A stretch of 41,946 nt of DNA from positions 1 to 41,946 of the IMG/VR virus record IMGVR_UViG_3300012006_000011. The stretch is one strand, 5' to 3'. The position numbers were made by a program, and so were the translations under genes. The stretch comes from a virus. The first letter of the stretch is position 1. Each line of letters starts with the position of its first letter. Below are positions 4,531 to 14,230 of the stretch, in pieces. The notes beneath the pieces were generated by a model that saw only the letters and a program-made list of their open reading frames with translations, did no database searches and was not told the origin of the DNA.

Positions 4531-6395
4531 AAACAGCAGAAGAAATCGTCAACCTGTACCACCAGCGCAGTCGTGAACGTGCGCCCGTCATCCAGCGTAT
4601 GGACGAGGCTCGACGCCACTACAACGGTGAGATTGTCGTACCCCTGCCAGAGCTTGATAATCTTGAGCAGCCAGCGGTTGCCAACTTAATCGCTCAAGGT
4701 ATTGACCAGTTCTCCATGCGGATTGCATCGGTTATGCCCGATGTGTCATTCCCTGCCCTTCGACCTGGCATTCAGGCGTCTGAAGACAAGGCTCGCCAGC
4801 GCCGAATGGCAACCCTTGGTTGGATGGACATGAACAAGTATGCAATGAAGATGCGCCGACGCGCTCGCTTCATGACTGCATACGGTAGTTCCCCAGTCAG
4901 CATTTCCCCTGTTTCTCTTGACCCTAACGACAAGCGCAAGATTCCCTACTGGCGCCCTCGCAACCCACTTTCGACTTTTCCAGCGCAGTCTTACGACCCC
5001 GACAACATCGAACCCGAAAACTGCATCTTTGTTGACCGTCGACCGCTGACTTGGCTTCGAGCCAACTACCCAGAACAGGCTCGCATTCTCTACACCGCCA
5101 AAGAGCGTGAAGATGCATTGTTTGAAATCCTTGAATACGTAGATGCCGAGGAGACCGTGTTGGTCGCCATGGGCGCAGTACGTAACCCTAATGGCTACAA
5201 CGATCCGTCATCCGGTGGGTCTATGCAGACCGTACTGGAGCGTATCCCTAACCGAGCCGGTATTTGCCCCGTGGTTATGCCAGGACGTGTCACCCTAGAC
5301 CGTCTCTCCGGTCAGTTTGACCAGTTATTCGGTATGTACCAACGTCAGGCTAAGCTTGATGCCCTTGAAACTATTGCCGTGTTCCGCAGTATTTTCCAAG
5401 ACGAATGGATTGTCTCACACCCTAACTCCAACGGCAAGCCTCGCATTGTTGAGGAGGCCGATGGCAAGCAGGGTCGCCGTGGAATGATTGAGAACGGTAT
5501 GTTGCAGACTGTTGGTATTCAGCCTTCACAGGCCGGCGCCATGGCACAAGACCGTTTGGAGCGCGCCCAGCGCGTCACTGCTGGCATCCCATCAGAGTTC
5601 GGTGGAGAATCAGGCTCGAACATCCGTACCGCCCGTCGAGGCGAAATGGTCATGGGCAGCACGATTGACATGCCCATTCAAGAGTACCAAGAAATCTTTG
5701 CTGCTAGTATGGAGGCAGAGGTTCGACGCGCCATCGCATTTCAGAAGGCTTACTACGGCGACAAGCCAAGTCAGTTTGTCATGGGTACGTCGGGTGTCGT
5801 TACCCAAAAGGACTATGTACCAAATGAAGCATTTGAAACCGACCTATGTTATGCCAAATACTCTGTTCCTGGCTCCGACATCAACGGAATGGTTATCGCT
5901 ATTGGACAGCGCGTGGGAACAGGAATCATGTCCAAGCAGACAGCCCGTGAAATGGATCCGGCGATTGAAGACCCTACCCGAGAGCGTGATCAGGTCGAAC
6001 TTGAAGGTATTCGTCAGGCTCTGCTCACAGGACTAGAGCAACAGGCTTCATCCGGTCAACTTGACCCTGCCAGCATTGCTCGTATCGCCGCTATCAAAGC
6101 CAGCGAACATGTACCTCTTGAAGTAGCGGTTAACCGTGTTCATGAGGAGATGCAGAAAAAGCAAGCCATGGCGCAGCAAGCCCAGCAAAAAGGACAAGAA
6201 ATGGCTCCCCCTGGGCAAGAGGCTATGAACCCCGAGCAGCCAAACATGGTCGACCAGATGCCAGGCATGGCTGGTGGTGGAATGCCAGGAGCGCCAATCC
6301 AACCGGAACCAGGTCAAGGCGACCTCCAATCGTTGCTTTCCAGTCTTCGTCGACCTGCAATGCAATCGGCCGCAGAACAGGGTCTTGCTCAATAA
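4527..6395 (+). CDS. Portal protein
   Basis: The protein has 622 residues, a size and position typical of a portal, directly after the terminase. The N-terminal region (LYHQRSRERAPVIQRMDEARRHYNG), followed by a helical QPAVANLIAQGIDQFSMRIASVMPDVSFP segment, is like actinophage portals. The protein forms the dodecameric ring at the capsid vertex through which DNA passes. The C-terminus (about 530-622) is rich in Gln, Met, Pro and Gly (QQAQQKGQEMAPPGQ) and probably disordered. The start is TTG at 4527, overlapping the terminase stop (TTGA) with GAGG about nine bases upstream; no better ATG exists. Identity is inferred from context and sequence character. Confidence 0.88.
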   Translation: MKTAEEIVNLYHQRSRERAPVIQRMDEARRHYNGEIVVPLPELDNLEQPAVANLIAQGIDQFSMRIASVMPDVSFPALRPGIQASEDKARQRRMATLGWMDMNKYAMKMRRRARFMTAYGSSPVSISPVSLDPNDKRKIPYWRPRNPLSTFPAQSYDPDNIEPENCIFVDRRPLTWLRANYPEQARILYTAKEREDALFEILEYVDAEETVLVAMGAVRNPNGYNDPSSGGSMQTVLERIPNRAGICPVVMPGRVTLDRLSGQFDQLFGMYQRQAKLDALETIAVFRSIFQDEWIVSHPNSNGKPRIVEEADGKQGRRGMIENGMLQTVGIQPSQAGAMAQDRLERAQRVTAGIPSEFGGESGSNIRTARRGEMVMGSTIDMPIQEYQEIFAASMEAEVRRAIAFQKAYYGDKPSQFVMGTSGVVTQKDYVPNEAFETDLCYAKYSVPGSDINGMVIAIGQRVGTGIMSKQTAREMDPAIEDPTRERDQVELEGIRQALLTGLEQQASSGQLDPASIARIAAIKASEHVPLEVAVNRVHEEMQKKQAMAQQAQQKGQEMAPPGQEAMNPEQPNMVDQMPGMAGGGMPGAPIQPEPGQGDLQSLLSSLRRPAMQSAAEQGLAQ

Positions 6396-6565
6396 TGGTT
6401 GAGATTCGGGTGTTCGGTGTATGTTGGCGCTGCAAAGAAGAAGACATAGAACTATTCCCCGATCCACTTGATGATGATGCTACGATAGACCAAGCAGTTT
6501 GTATGCCGTGTCATTTGTATTTAATCCAGCTAGTAGAGGATGTAGACGATGCCGAGAGCTGGTAA
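6395..6565 (+). CDS. Small zinc-binding protein after the portal
   Basis: The protein has 56 residues with two Cys pairs, CWRC (10-13) and CMPC (36-39), around an acidic middle (FPDPLDDDATIDQ), the layout of a small treble-clef or zinc-ribbon protein. The ATG shares a base with the portal stop (TAATG) and its 3' end overlaps the next gene by 17 bases. No family is recognised. Being inside the packaging/head operon it may be a virion or assembly factor. Confidence 0.7.
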   Translation: MVEIRVFGVCWRCKEEDIELFPDPLDDDATIDQAVCMPCHLYLIQLVEDVDDAESW

Positions 6566-7028
6566 AGGTGGCAAGCGAGGCGGTTCCGATGGAACTGCTT
6601 ACGCTAACCGTACCGATTTAAACGATACCAAAGCACTGCCCATACAGGCCGATACCGGTCAGGGTTATGGTGAGGCTGGCGCTCAACGTGCCGCTCAACG
6701 TGCCATGCCCCTAGAAGGTCAGAATGTTGGCATGCCATCACCGGCTCCAGCCGCTCCTGCCCCTACGGGAATGCCAACTCCTGATGCAACAAGCAGTCCT
6801 TTAAGCGCACCCACACCTACTCTCCATGATGCCCCTGATGACCCTGCTGGTTTTCAAGACTACTTAGATAGTAACGAGGGTGGACGCAATAACGCTCTTG
6901 GTGGGGTAATCCAGCGTGACCCTGAACATCAGCGAATCCTAGATGCACTAGACACTATGGCAAAAGGCCCGTACTCAAGTTCAGTAGTTCGTGACCTTGC
7001 CGACTTTATGCGGTACGCGGTTATTTGA
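6549..7028 (+). CDS. Hypothetical Pro/Ala-rich probable virion protein
   Basis: The protein has 159 residues. A basic start (MPRAGKGGKRGGSDGTAYANRTDLN) is followed by a low-complexity Pro/Ala/Thr stretch (about 54-95) and a short helical C-terminus (residues 105-157). Proteins opening MPRGGKR..GTAY.NRTDL and lying just downstream of the portal recur in actinophages with unknown function, so a head-associated role is plausible. AGAGGA lies eight bases before the ATG. The stop overlaps the next start (TGATG). Confidence 0.75.
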   Translation: MPRAGKGGKRGGSDGTAYANRTDLNDTKALPIQADTGQGYGEAGAQRAAQRAMPLEGQNVGMPSPAPAAPAPTGMPTPDATSSPLSAPTPTLHDAPDDPAGFQDYLDSNEGGRNNALGGVIQRDPEHQRILDALDTMAKGPYSSSVVRDLADFMRYAVI

Positions 7029-10000
7029 TGGCACCAACTCCACCACCTAGCAAAAACCTTAAGAATCCGTTTCCCCAAACAAACCTTAACGATCCATTTA
7101 CTTCAACAAACTTTTACAATCTTGGACAGTCACCTCTCCCCAACGCTAATCATACTGCCGCTACACCAAGCACGACTGCCCCTACACCAAGCACGACTAC
7201 CGCTAGGCATGAACAGTTAGACCAGGATGCCGCAAGGCGCAGTGCTGAAATCGAGGCCCAGCGTCTTGAACAGGCAGCGCCAGAAATCTCACAGGCTTGG
7301 GAAAAAACCGCTTTTGAAAGCTGGCAAAAAGAACATGGAGGTCAAGGTGTTGACAAAACGCCTTGGTGGGTTAGCGTGTTTTCTGGTTTTCAATACCAGC
7401 CTACTTCATGGCAACGAGGTTCTTACATTGACGACCCTGGCGCTGGTTCTGCTAACGCCGCTATTGCTCTTGCTCATGCCCTCGGCAACGACAGCACTTT
7501 AATCCGTCACCCACAATTGCTTCTTGCTGCTGCTCAACATGACATGCAAGCAAGCGACATGAGGTACATGGCTACCATGAGCGACATTGCTTATGCCTAT
7601 CGTTCTTTAATGGGCAACGAAGATGCATGGCAAAATGTTTCAGACAGGTATTTGAAACGCATGGAAAACTCTCCTGGCACACTTCCACCGCTTTACCGCA
7701 AAGCCCTTAGCGTTATGGGTGATGGTTTGCTTGCTATGGGTGATTTAACTCATGATGTAGTAACACAAGGCGAACGAGCTTTGGCTTATGCAACTGGCGA
7801 ATCATCAACAGCGTTAAAACCAGACGAAACGGGACAACAAGATTATGCTTTTACTGGTGACAATCCAGTATTTAATACTGTCCGAGACGCGGTTGCAACA
7901 GCCTGGGCGCCTATCGAATCTATTACTAACATTCAGCACAGCTTTAGATGGCTTCATCACATAGAAGCAACCCAAGGCCCAGCCGCTGCTGCCGAAGCAG
8001 CCGGTGCGATTGTTGCTTACAGCCTTATTCTAAACCAAGCAGTTAAGGGTCTTGGCCTTGGTATGAAAGCAATGGAAACTGCCGGTCTCCGTAAGGCTGC
8101 TGGTGAAATACTTGGCAAGGATGTAGCCAAGTTTTTAGAGGCTCCTGAACTTCGCGTTATGGCCTATGGCGCTGGTGATGAAGCAAAGCACATGGCTTTT
8201 GTTCGACGCGCCCACGAACTCTTGCTTAACCAGCCAGGAACAACTCGGGGATCTATCATCCAACGTTTGGCTAACTTTGGCTCGCGCCATGGGGCAAAAA
8301 ATGTCACCGACCCATTTGAATCAGAACTTATTAAAGCCACCGCCAAGTACGGCAAAAACTTCGACCGTTTTTCCGCTGGAGTGGGTAAGGGTCTAAAGGG
8401 TGCCGCTAATAAAACTAACTCGGTCTTTAACTATTCATGGAACCATTACAAGTTTCCCATCAACGTACAAACAGCCGCCTACCTTGCAGCCACTACTGAT
8501 GGTGCTGGTTTTGCTAAGGGGTGGAAAGATGCATGGGATGTAACCAAAGATGGGGATAACTACCGTGACCCCAATACTAACCGCCCAGTATCGCTAGGTC
8601 GCGACCTTGCTAGTTCATTGAAACTTCGTCAAGATACTTTTACTTTTGATGCAGTTTCTGGTATCTCTGACTTGCTAACCATGTTTAACTTTGACGCCAG
8701 TATCGGAGTTATGAAGGCACTGCCTATTGGTAAATCTTTGCCAGCACTGACTAGCAAGACTGACGTGTATCGCATGTACGAAAGCAACCCTGGCTTTCGC
8801 AAGATGGCCGAATACATTGCTACTCATAGTCGAGAGGCCAGGGAAAAGTTCCGTGAAGCTTTGGCTAAAGAGGAAAAGCAATACTTCGATCAGATTTACC
8901 GTAGGCACATTGCCAGTGGCAAAAAGCCAAGTGAGGCTCGCCAGAAGGTGAATCTGCTCAAGGCCAGCGGTCAAATGAAGCAGATTAGCAAGATGCTAGA
9001 AGGACGTGTCTTTGCTAAGTACGGTGCCGAGGTAAGTTCAGCTTCTCGCATTGTGCGCGTGTTCCCCCAGTTCGCCAACACAATCACCCCAGAAGCCGGC
9101 CATCAGGCTTTGAACTTGGTTCACCTGCTATCACGCGCCGAGACGCCAGAAGAAGTGGTCAATGTTCTTGGTAAGGCAGTTGAAACCCACGCTCTTGCCA
9201 ACCCAAACCGCATGCCATCGTACAGTCGTTTCACAGAATACAAAGACAAGAAATACATAGGAAACTTAGAGGCGCAAAAGGAACTTACTCCAGCACTTCG
9301 TCAAAGCAATAGGTTTGAACCAGGCAATACTCGCGCTGGTGAAAATGTTACCCGTAAGGCTCCTGGCGCACAAGGCAAACTTGCCCGTGGTGCCGTCAGT
9401 CTTAAGCCAACTTATTTTGACGCACTTAAAAACTTTGATAATAAGACAATCAAAGTTGGAGACCCTCGCTCGCTTGAACTAGGCCGCCGAATGTTTTTGG
9501 CTATGGGCATAGATCCCCACGTTGTTGACTGGACAATCAACCGTCTTGCCAACACTGCTAATGCCCGTGAGTGGAAAGTCGTTTTTGAAAACGCTATCCG
9601 TGACACATTCCATGTTCACTCCGAAGCAGTCCTGCAAGACCTAGTTCGAGTGGGTGAGCTTGGCCATACTGACGCTCTTGAACTTCGCAACGTTTTGGAA
9701 AAAGAGTTTGCTCCACTTATGGATGAATACGCAAACTCATGGGGTGGTGGCGGTGCGGCCGGAAACTACTCCGGTGCTGACATTAGCCAGGTAGTCGACC
9801 GCCGTAACCCATTCCAGCGCAGCTCGCAATACCCCACGGCTGGTCTACTGGAATCTCACGAACACCTTATTACGCTCCCTGACTACAAGGCTGTTGACGA
9901 TTACATCCGGTACGTAGCCAAGGGTCTTGCCAGAAACAACAGTAAGAGCCTTAAAAATGTCGTGCTTGACAAGGCTGCCGAAGCAATCGGACGGCCATTT

Positions 10001-13000
10001 GAAGTGCAACGCCTCCAGATTGCCCGTCGACAAAATCTCATCATGGACGAAATCACTACGCTTGATAAAAAGATTGCTGACGATACAGCGGCTGGAATAA
10101 AGCGCAACCCTGATGACTTTGATCATTTAATCACGCTAAAAAAATACTTTAGCAACCTTGACGTACAGGCTAAGTCGTTGCTTGACCAAAAACTTGAAGA
10201 AGTAGAAAAGAAAATCGGCAAATACGAGTTTTTCGACGCTCCTGAAAAGTTTAGAATCAACACGTCCGAAGCATTACATGGCATTCACGACTTTACTCGT
10301 AAGTGGTTAATCGACAAGTATTTCCGTCCCATGGCACTAGCAACTATTGGTTTTGCTACCCGTGTTTCTAGTAGCGAAACCATTGCAACAGTGTTCCGTC
10401 TTGGCGGTAAAGAGTTTGGTAAGGCTTTGCTTTCCCATCATGTTGCTAAGGGTATTGAGGCAGCTCGAAACGATGCTAAGCAAACAGTTGGCGAAGAAAT
10501 CGGTGGTTCGATAGAACACAACTGGATTATGCAAAGGGTTCACGAAACCTTGCAAGCATTGAATGATGTAGAGCATGAGTTTATGAAGGGTGTTGCCCGA
10601 GGCGGTGGCTTAGGCAAAATGGTTGAGCGTATGGCTCAAGATGCCAAAGAAACCGGTGGTGGGTTAAGTGGTCTAAGTTCCCAGCATGTCGACGGAAGAA
10701 TAACCGGTATGGGTACGGAGCTGGTAAAGGGCAACAATAACGGATCATGGCTACCGTCAAGTGACCTTGGCGATGACACAATGAGGGCTTTATCAACCCA
10801 GCTTTACGATGTTGCCAACAGTCCCGTAGGTCGCAAATCAGCGCAAATCCTTTACAAGTTTTTGTCTCCACAACAACACGCCGGTATGTCCCTTGGATGG
10901 CGTCTCAAAGAAGCCGAAGACAACATCACGTCGACCCTAGCGCAACTAATGAAGTCAGACCCCAAGACTTACGACAACTTTATTCGCAAGGCAACCATTA
11001 ACCGAGACACATTAGAGCGAATCGAAAAAGAGGTACTTTCCACTCCTGGCATAACGGACATTAACTCGGTAGCAGCACGTCAGTTAATGACACGAAAGCT
11101 TCGTGATGTGGATTCTATTCGTGAGTGGGCGCATAGCCTGATGACCCACATTCTTTGGCTGTCTCATGGTCGAGGGGCATCTAATGCTCGGTTCACTCTT
11201 GAAAACATGACGGGATCTCGATTCCACCGTCACGTTCTCCAGCGTCTTGCCAATAACCGTTTGCCCAAAACAGCCGAGGGAATCCAAGAGTTGTACCTGC
11301 GTCCAACCTTGGAACAGGCCCGTATCGAAGCTCACCGTGAACTAAACGTCCGAGCGACTGCTGGCGCAAAGTTCCCTGGAAAGATGAAATCTCACCACGA
11401 AGTTTTGTTGCACTCGGACAAGGATTTTAGCGACCTCAAAACGCTAACCCCCGAAGAACACACTCACTTTGGTTTGCCAGCGTACCGTGTTGGCCCACGC
11501 TTTGCTCCTGACTACAAGGATGAAGCGTTGCAGGATCTATCCGACCGAGAAATCTCGGACATGATTCGTGCCAAGTACACGCCAGAAAAATACAAAGCAA
11601 CTACTCGCATTGCTAAGAGTACCATCACCAAGCGTTCAATTGCCGAACAATACAAAAATAGTGCCGGTGAAACTAGCGTTCATTTTCCCAACTACATTCC
11701 TACGCCTACTAACATCACCAAGGGTATTGGTGGGTTCATGGATAACATTGTTGATGCTACGATCGGACGCGCATCTAATGCTATCCACGACCGCTTCTCT
11801 CAACCAATCATTGACACTCTTAGCCGTCAGCCCTTGTACGCCCTAGAGTACAACCGAGCTTTAGACCATCTTGAACAATGGAAGGATCTTGACCCAGCAA
11901 TCGCTCGCAACATTGCTCGCCAGCGCGCAGTCATCAAAGCAATCTCATTTGTTCACAACCCAGCTGACCGCTACGTCCTAGAACAATGGGCGCGGGCCTA
12001 CATGCCATTCTGGTTTGCCAAGAATCAGGCGCTACGTCGAGCCGGACGCTTTGCTATCGAAGACCCAGCCCGTTTTCAAGCGTATGTTCGTGCCATGCTT
12101 GCTATGCAGCATTTCGGCGCCGATACTATGGCCAACCTTGACGAGCAAAACGGTATGTTGCTACCAGGTTCGGCAATGGCTGGACGCTACGTTACCAGTG
12201 TCTTGCATGCTCTGGGCATAGCCCCTGCTGGTGGGGTGCCAATAGGTCTAACCGGATCCCTTACTTCGCTAGCGTCCGTGTTCCCTTGGACTGACCCTAC
12301 CGGTACTGATCCTGGTGGCGCTAGTTCAATCTTTCATTCACTTAAGCCTGACTTTGGCCCAGCGGTGGCATTCCCATTGCGCCAGCTGGCAATGAGGTTT
12401 CCTCACCAAAAGTGGATTCAGCAAACTAACGAAGCATTGCTAGGACACATCGGCGCTAATGCCAGCACATTCCAAATGTTAGTGCCTAACTCCGGTATTC
12501 GAGCCGCTACTTCGCTAGCTGCTTTCAAACTAGGAGGTCGTAACTCGGTAACAATGCAACTCCATGCCATTCAAGTAAGTTTGATGATGGATGCCATAGC
12601 ACAAGAGAATCGTAGGCGTTATTTAGTGGCCGAAAAATACATGCAAAACTATTTTGACACGGCACACCCTGAATACAAAACAGAAGAACCTGTTAGGTAC
12701 GCCAACAGCGTTCGAGAGAATGCCCGTCACCTTGTCGAGACAGGAATCATTGAAAACGGAAAGGTTATCCTCACCCCTATTAAGGAAATGTGGGATAACA
12801 AGTCAATGGAGGAAATGCTCAACGACAGCAAAAACGGAGCATTGGCTCTTTACGCTGCACGATCCGTTCTTTCGTTTGTGTCGCCTCTATCTTTGCAACT
12901 TACGTCTGCTCGACCAGAACTGCAAAAGCTTGTCCGTGAGGCGCAGATTGCTGGCCTTGACAGCGGTAAGTTAGCCAAGTTGTACAACGACAACCTTGAT

Positions 13001-13681
13001 GCTGTTTGGTTTGGGGCGCATAGCACCGCATCGGCAACTGGTTTGCCGCTCCAAGCGACCGTTGACATGTCCCGTATCACCAACGCTAATCCCGATTTGT
13101 TTGACCAATACCCATCCGGCGCGCTGGCATTTGTGCCACACACCAAGGAAGGCGAAAAGTTTGACGCTGCGGAATACCATAACCAACTTAACTCCGGTGT
13201 CCGTGTCAACGAAGATGCGCGCTCGGTCTTTCAAGAAATGCGCCGAAGCGAAGGCAACTGGTACGCCTATGAGTTCCTGCCACAGTTTGTGAAAGACCAG
13301 GGTGGAGATGATCCTGCGTTGCTTTCACGACTTAAGCGAGACTACCGTAGCCAAAACGTCATTTGGGCCAAGAGCCAGGGAGACACTAAGGTTGTCCGTG
13401 TTGCAGCGTTCAAGGAAGTCCGAGAGATGCTCGACCCCAAGATGGGTGTTAAAAATCTTGCCGACCGCACCGGTTTCAAGGAAACGGTATCATTGGTAAA
13501 GCAGATTGTCAATACGTATGACGAGATGCACCAATCTTGGCAGTACGCCGGCCCTGGTTGGAAGCAGTCATTTGAGGATGACTGGAAAACCTACATGACT
13601 GATTTTGTCAAGAAGCACCCTGTTATCACATCAGGTTACATTTCGATTTTTAGAGGATTAAAACTAAGTGACAACGCCTAA
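7028..13681 (+). CDS. Giant internal virion (probable ejection) protein
   Basis: The protein has 2217 residues and is the largest gene, about 16% of the window. The first 75 residues are Pro/Thr/Ser-rich and disordered; the rest is mostly alpha-helical and charged, with hydrophobic patches near residues 317-350 (AAAAEAAGAIVAYSLILN) and around 1735-1755. No enzymatic motif could be recognised. It sits between portal and scaffold rather than among tail genes, and no other tape-measure candidate exists. The best guess is an internal capsid protein injected with the DNA, as in short-tailed phages. A tape-measure protein is the alternative. The ATG at 7028 overlaps the previous stop (TGATG) and is preferred over TTG at 7025. 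Confidence 0.7.
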   Translation: MAPTPPPSKNLKNPFPQTNLNDPFTSTNFYNLGQSPLPNANHTAATPSTTAPTPSTTTARHEQLDQDAARRSAEIEAQRLEQAAPEISQAWEKTAFESWQKEHGGQGVDKTPWWVSVFSGFQYQPTSWQRGSYIDDPGAGSANAAIALAHALGNDSTLIRHPQLLLAAAQHDMQASDMRYMATMSDIAYAYRSLMGNEDAWQNVSDRYLKRMENSPGTLPPLYRKALSVMGDGLLAMGDLTHDVVTQGERALAYATGESSTALKPDETGQQDYAFTGDNPVFNTVRDAVATAWAPIESITNIQHSFRWLHHIEATQGPAAAAEAAGAIVAYSLILNQAVKGLGLGMKAMETAGLRKAAGEILGKDVAKFLEAPELRVMAYGAGDEAKHMAFVRRAHELLLNQPGTTRGSIIQRLANFGSRHGAKNVTDPFESELIKATAKYGKNFDRFSAGVGKGLKGAANKTNSVFNYSWNHYKFPINVQTAAYLAATTDGAGFAKGWKDAWDVTKDGDNYRDPNTNRPVSLGRDLASSLKLRQDTFTFDAVSGISDLLTMFNFDASIGVMKALPIGKSLPALTSKTDVYRMYESNPGFRKMAEYIATHSREAREKFREALAKEEKQYFDQIYRRHIASGKKPSEARQKVNLLKASGQMKQISKMLEGRVFAKYGAEVSSASRIVRVFPQFANTITPEAGHQALNLVHLLSRAETPEEVVNVLGKAVETHALANPNRMPSYSRFTEYKDKKYIGNLEAQKELTPALRQSNRFEPGNTRAGENVTRKAPGAQGKLARGAVSLKPTYFDALKNFDNKTIKVGDPRSLELGRRMFLAMGIDPHVVDWTINRLANTANAREWKVVFENAIRDTFHVHSEAVLQDLVRVGELGHTDALELRNVLEKEFAPLMDEYANSWGGGGAAGNYSGADISQVVDRRNPFQRSSQYPTAGLLESHEHLITLPDYKAVDDYIRYVAKGLARNNSKSLKNVVLDKAAEAIGRPFEVQRLQIARRQNLIMDEITTLDKKIADDTAAGIKRNPDDFDHLITLKKYFSNLDVQAKSLLDQKLEEVEKKIGKYEFFDAPEKFRINTSEALHGIHDFTRKWLIDKYFRPMALATIGFATRVSSSETIATVFRLGGKEFGKALLSHHVAKGIEAARNDAKQTVGEEIGGSIEHNWIMQRVHETLQALNDVEHEFMKGVARGGGLGKMVERMAQDAKETGGGLSGLSSQHVDGRITGMGTELVKGNNNGSWLPSSDLGDDTMRALSTQLYDVANSPVGRKSAQILYKFLSPQQHAGMSLGWRLKEAEDNITSTLAQLMKSDPKTYDNFIRKATINRDTLERIEKEVLSTPGITDINSVAARQLMTRKLRDVDSIREWAHSLMTHILWLSHGRGASNARFTLENMTGSRFHRHVLQRLANNRLPKTAEGIQELYLRPTLEQARIEAHRELNVRATAGAKFPGKMKSHHEVLLHSDKDFSDLKTLTPEEHTHFGLPAYRVGPRFAPDYKDEALQDLSDREISDMIRAKYTPEKYKATTRIAKSTITKRSIAEQYKNSAGETSVHFPNYIPTPTNITKGIGGFMDNIVDATIGRASNAIHDRFSQPIIDTLSRQPLYALEYNRALDHLEQWKDLDPAIARNIARQRAVIKAISFVHNPADRYVLEQWARAYMPFWFAKNQALRRAGRFAIEDPARFQAYVRAMLAMQHFGADTMANLDEQNGMLLPGSAMAGRYVTSVLHALGIAPAGGVPIGLTGSLTSLASVFPWTDPTGTDPGGASSIFHSLKPDFGPAVAFPLRQLAMRFPHQKWIQQTNEALLGHIGANASTFQMLVPNSGIRAATSLAAFKLGGRNSVTMQLHAIQVSLMMDAIAQENRRRYLVAEKYMQNYFDTAHPEYKTEEPVRYANSVRENARHLVETGIIENGKVILTPIKEMWDNKSMEEMLNDSKNGALALYAARSVLSFVSPLSLQLTSARPELQKLVREAQIAGLDSGKLAKLYNDNLDAVWFGAHSTASATGLPLQATVDMSRITNANPDLFDQYPSGALAFVPHTKEGEKFDAAEYHNQLNSGVRVNEDARSVFQEMRRSEGNWYAYEFLPQFVKDQGGDDPALLSRLKRDYRSQNVIWAKSQGDTKVVRVAAFKEVREMLDPKMGVKNLADRTGFKETVSLVKQIVNTYDEMHQSWQYAGPGWKQSFEDDWKTYMTDFVKKHPVITSGYISIFRGLKLSDNA

Positions 13682-14228
13682 AGAAACTATGCCAGAAGCT
13701 ACTCCAGCCGTAGATGCTATGCCAGAGGGTGAGGACGCGCTGCACGACTTTCACGTCCTTGGTGCTTTGCACAAGGTAGCCGAAGACAACCACGTACCCA
13801 TGGACTTTCAAGCGATTCAGGACTGGGGTCAGAACTTGTCCGGTCGCCACACAAAGCATTCCGAGGCAGTCAAAGAGTTTTCTCAATACATTCAGCAAAT
13901 GGCTTCGGGTCTCTACCCCACTCTTGCACCGCAAATCCAGCAAGGTATTCCCGTCAAGGCACTTCTCGATCCGTACCGCATGCTGGCAAAGCAGACCCTC
14001 GGGCAAGAGGTGGAGCCTAACTTTACTGACCCAAACTGGAATAAGGCACTCACCGGCAACATTGACGAGAAGACTGGTCGCCCTACCCCCATGTCTTTAG
14101 AACACTGGCGTCAGGAACTCCTGACAAACCCAGAGTTTGGTTTCCACAAGACCGAAAAAGGACAGGCCCAGCAGGACGCCGTATTGGGCGAACTGCATAA
14201 CTTGCTCCACACTCCTCGAAAGGCGTAA
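13668..14228 (+). CDS. Probable virion-associated protein
   Basis: The protein has 186 residues, starting at GTG 13668 with AGAGGA 11 bases upstream and overlapping the giant gene by 14 bases. After a Pro-rich start it is helical and acidic (GEDALHDFHVLGALHKVAEDNHVP...). There is no signal peptide, membrane segment or known motif. Its position in the block with the giant internal protein and the 469-residue protein suggests all three are packaged together. An ATG at 13689 is possible but lacks a ribosome-binding site. Confidence 0.7.
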   Translation: MTTPKETMPEATPAVDAMPEGEDALHDFHVLGALHKVAEDNHVPMDFQAIQDWGQNLSGRHTKHSEAVKEFSQYIQQMASGLYPTLAPQIQQGIPVKALLDPYRMLAKQTLGQEVEPNFTDPNWNKALTGNIDEKTGRPTPMSLEHWRQELLTNPEFGFHKTEKGQAQQDAVLGELHNLLHTPRKA

Positions 14229-14230
14229 TA

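Noticed and set aside
5488-6036. Plus-strand frame of 182 codons inside the portal gene
   Set aside because: It runs entirely in another frame of a long, well-supported gene, has no ribosome-binding site, and is Ser/Arg-rich.
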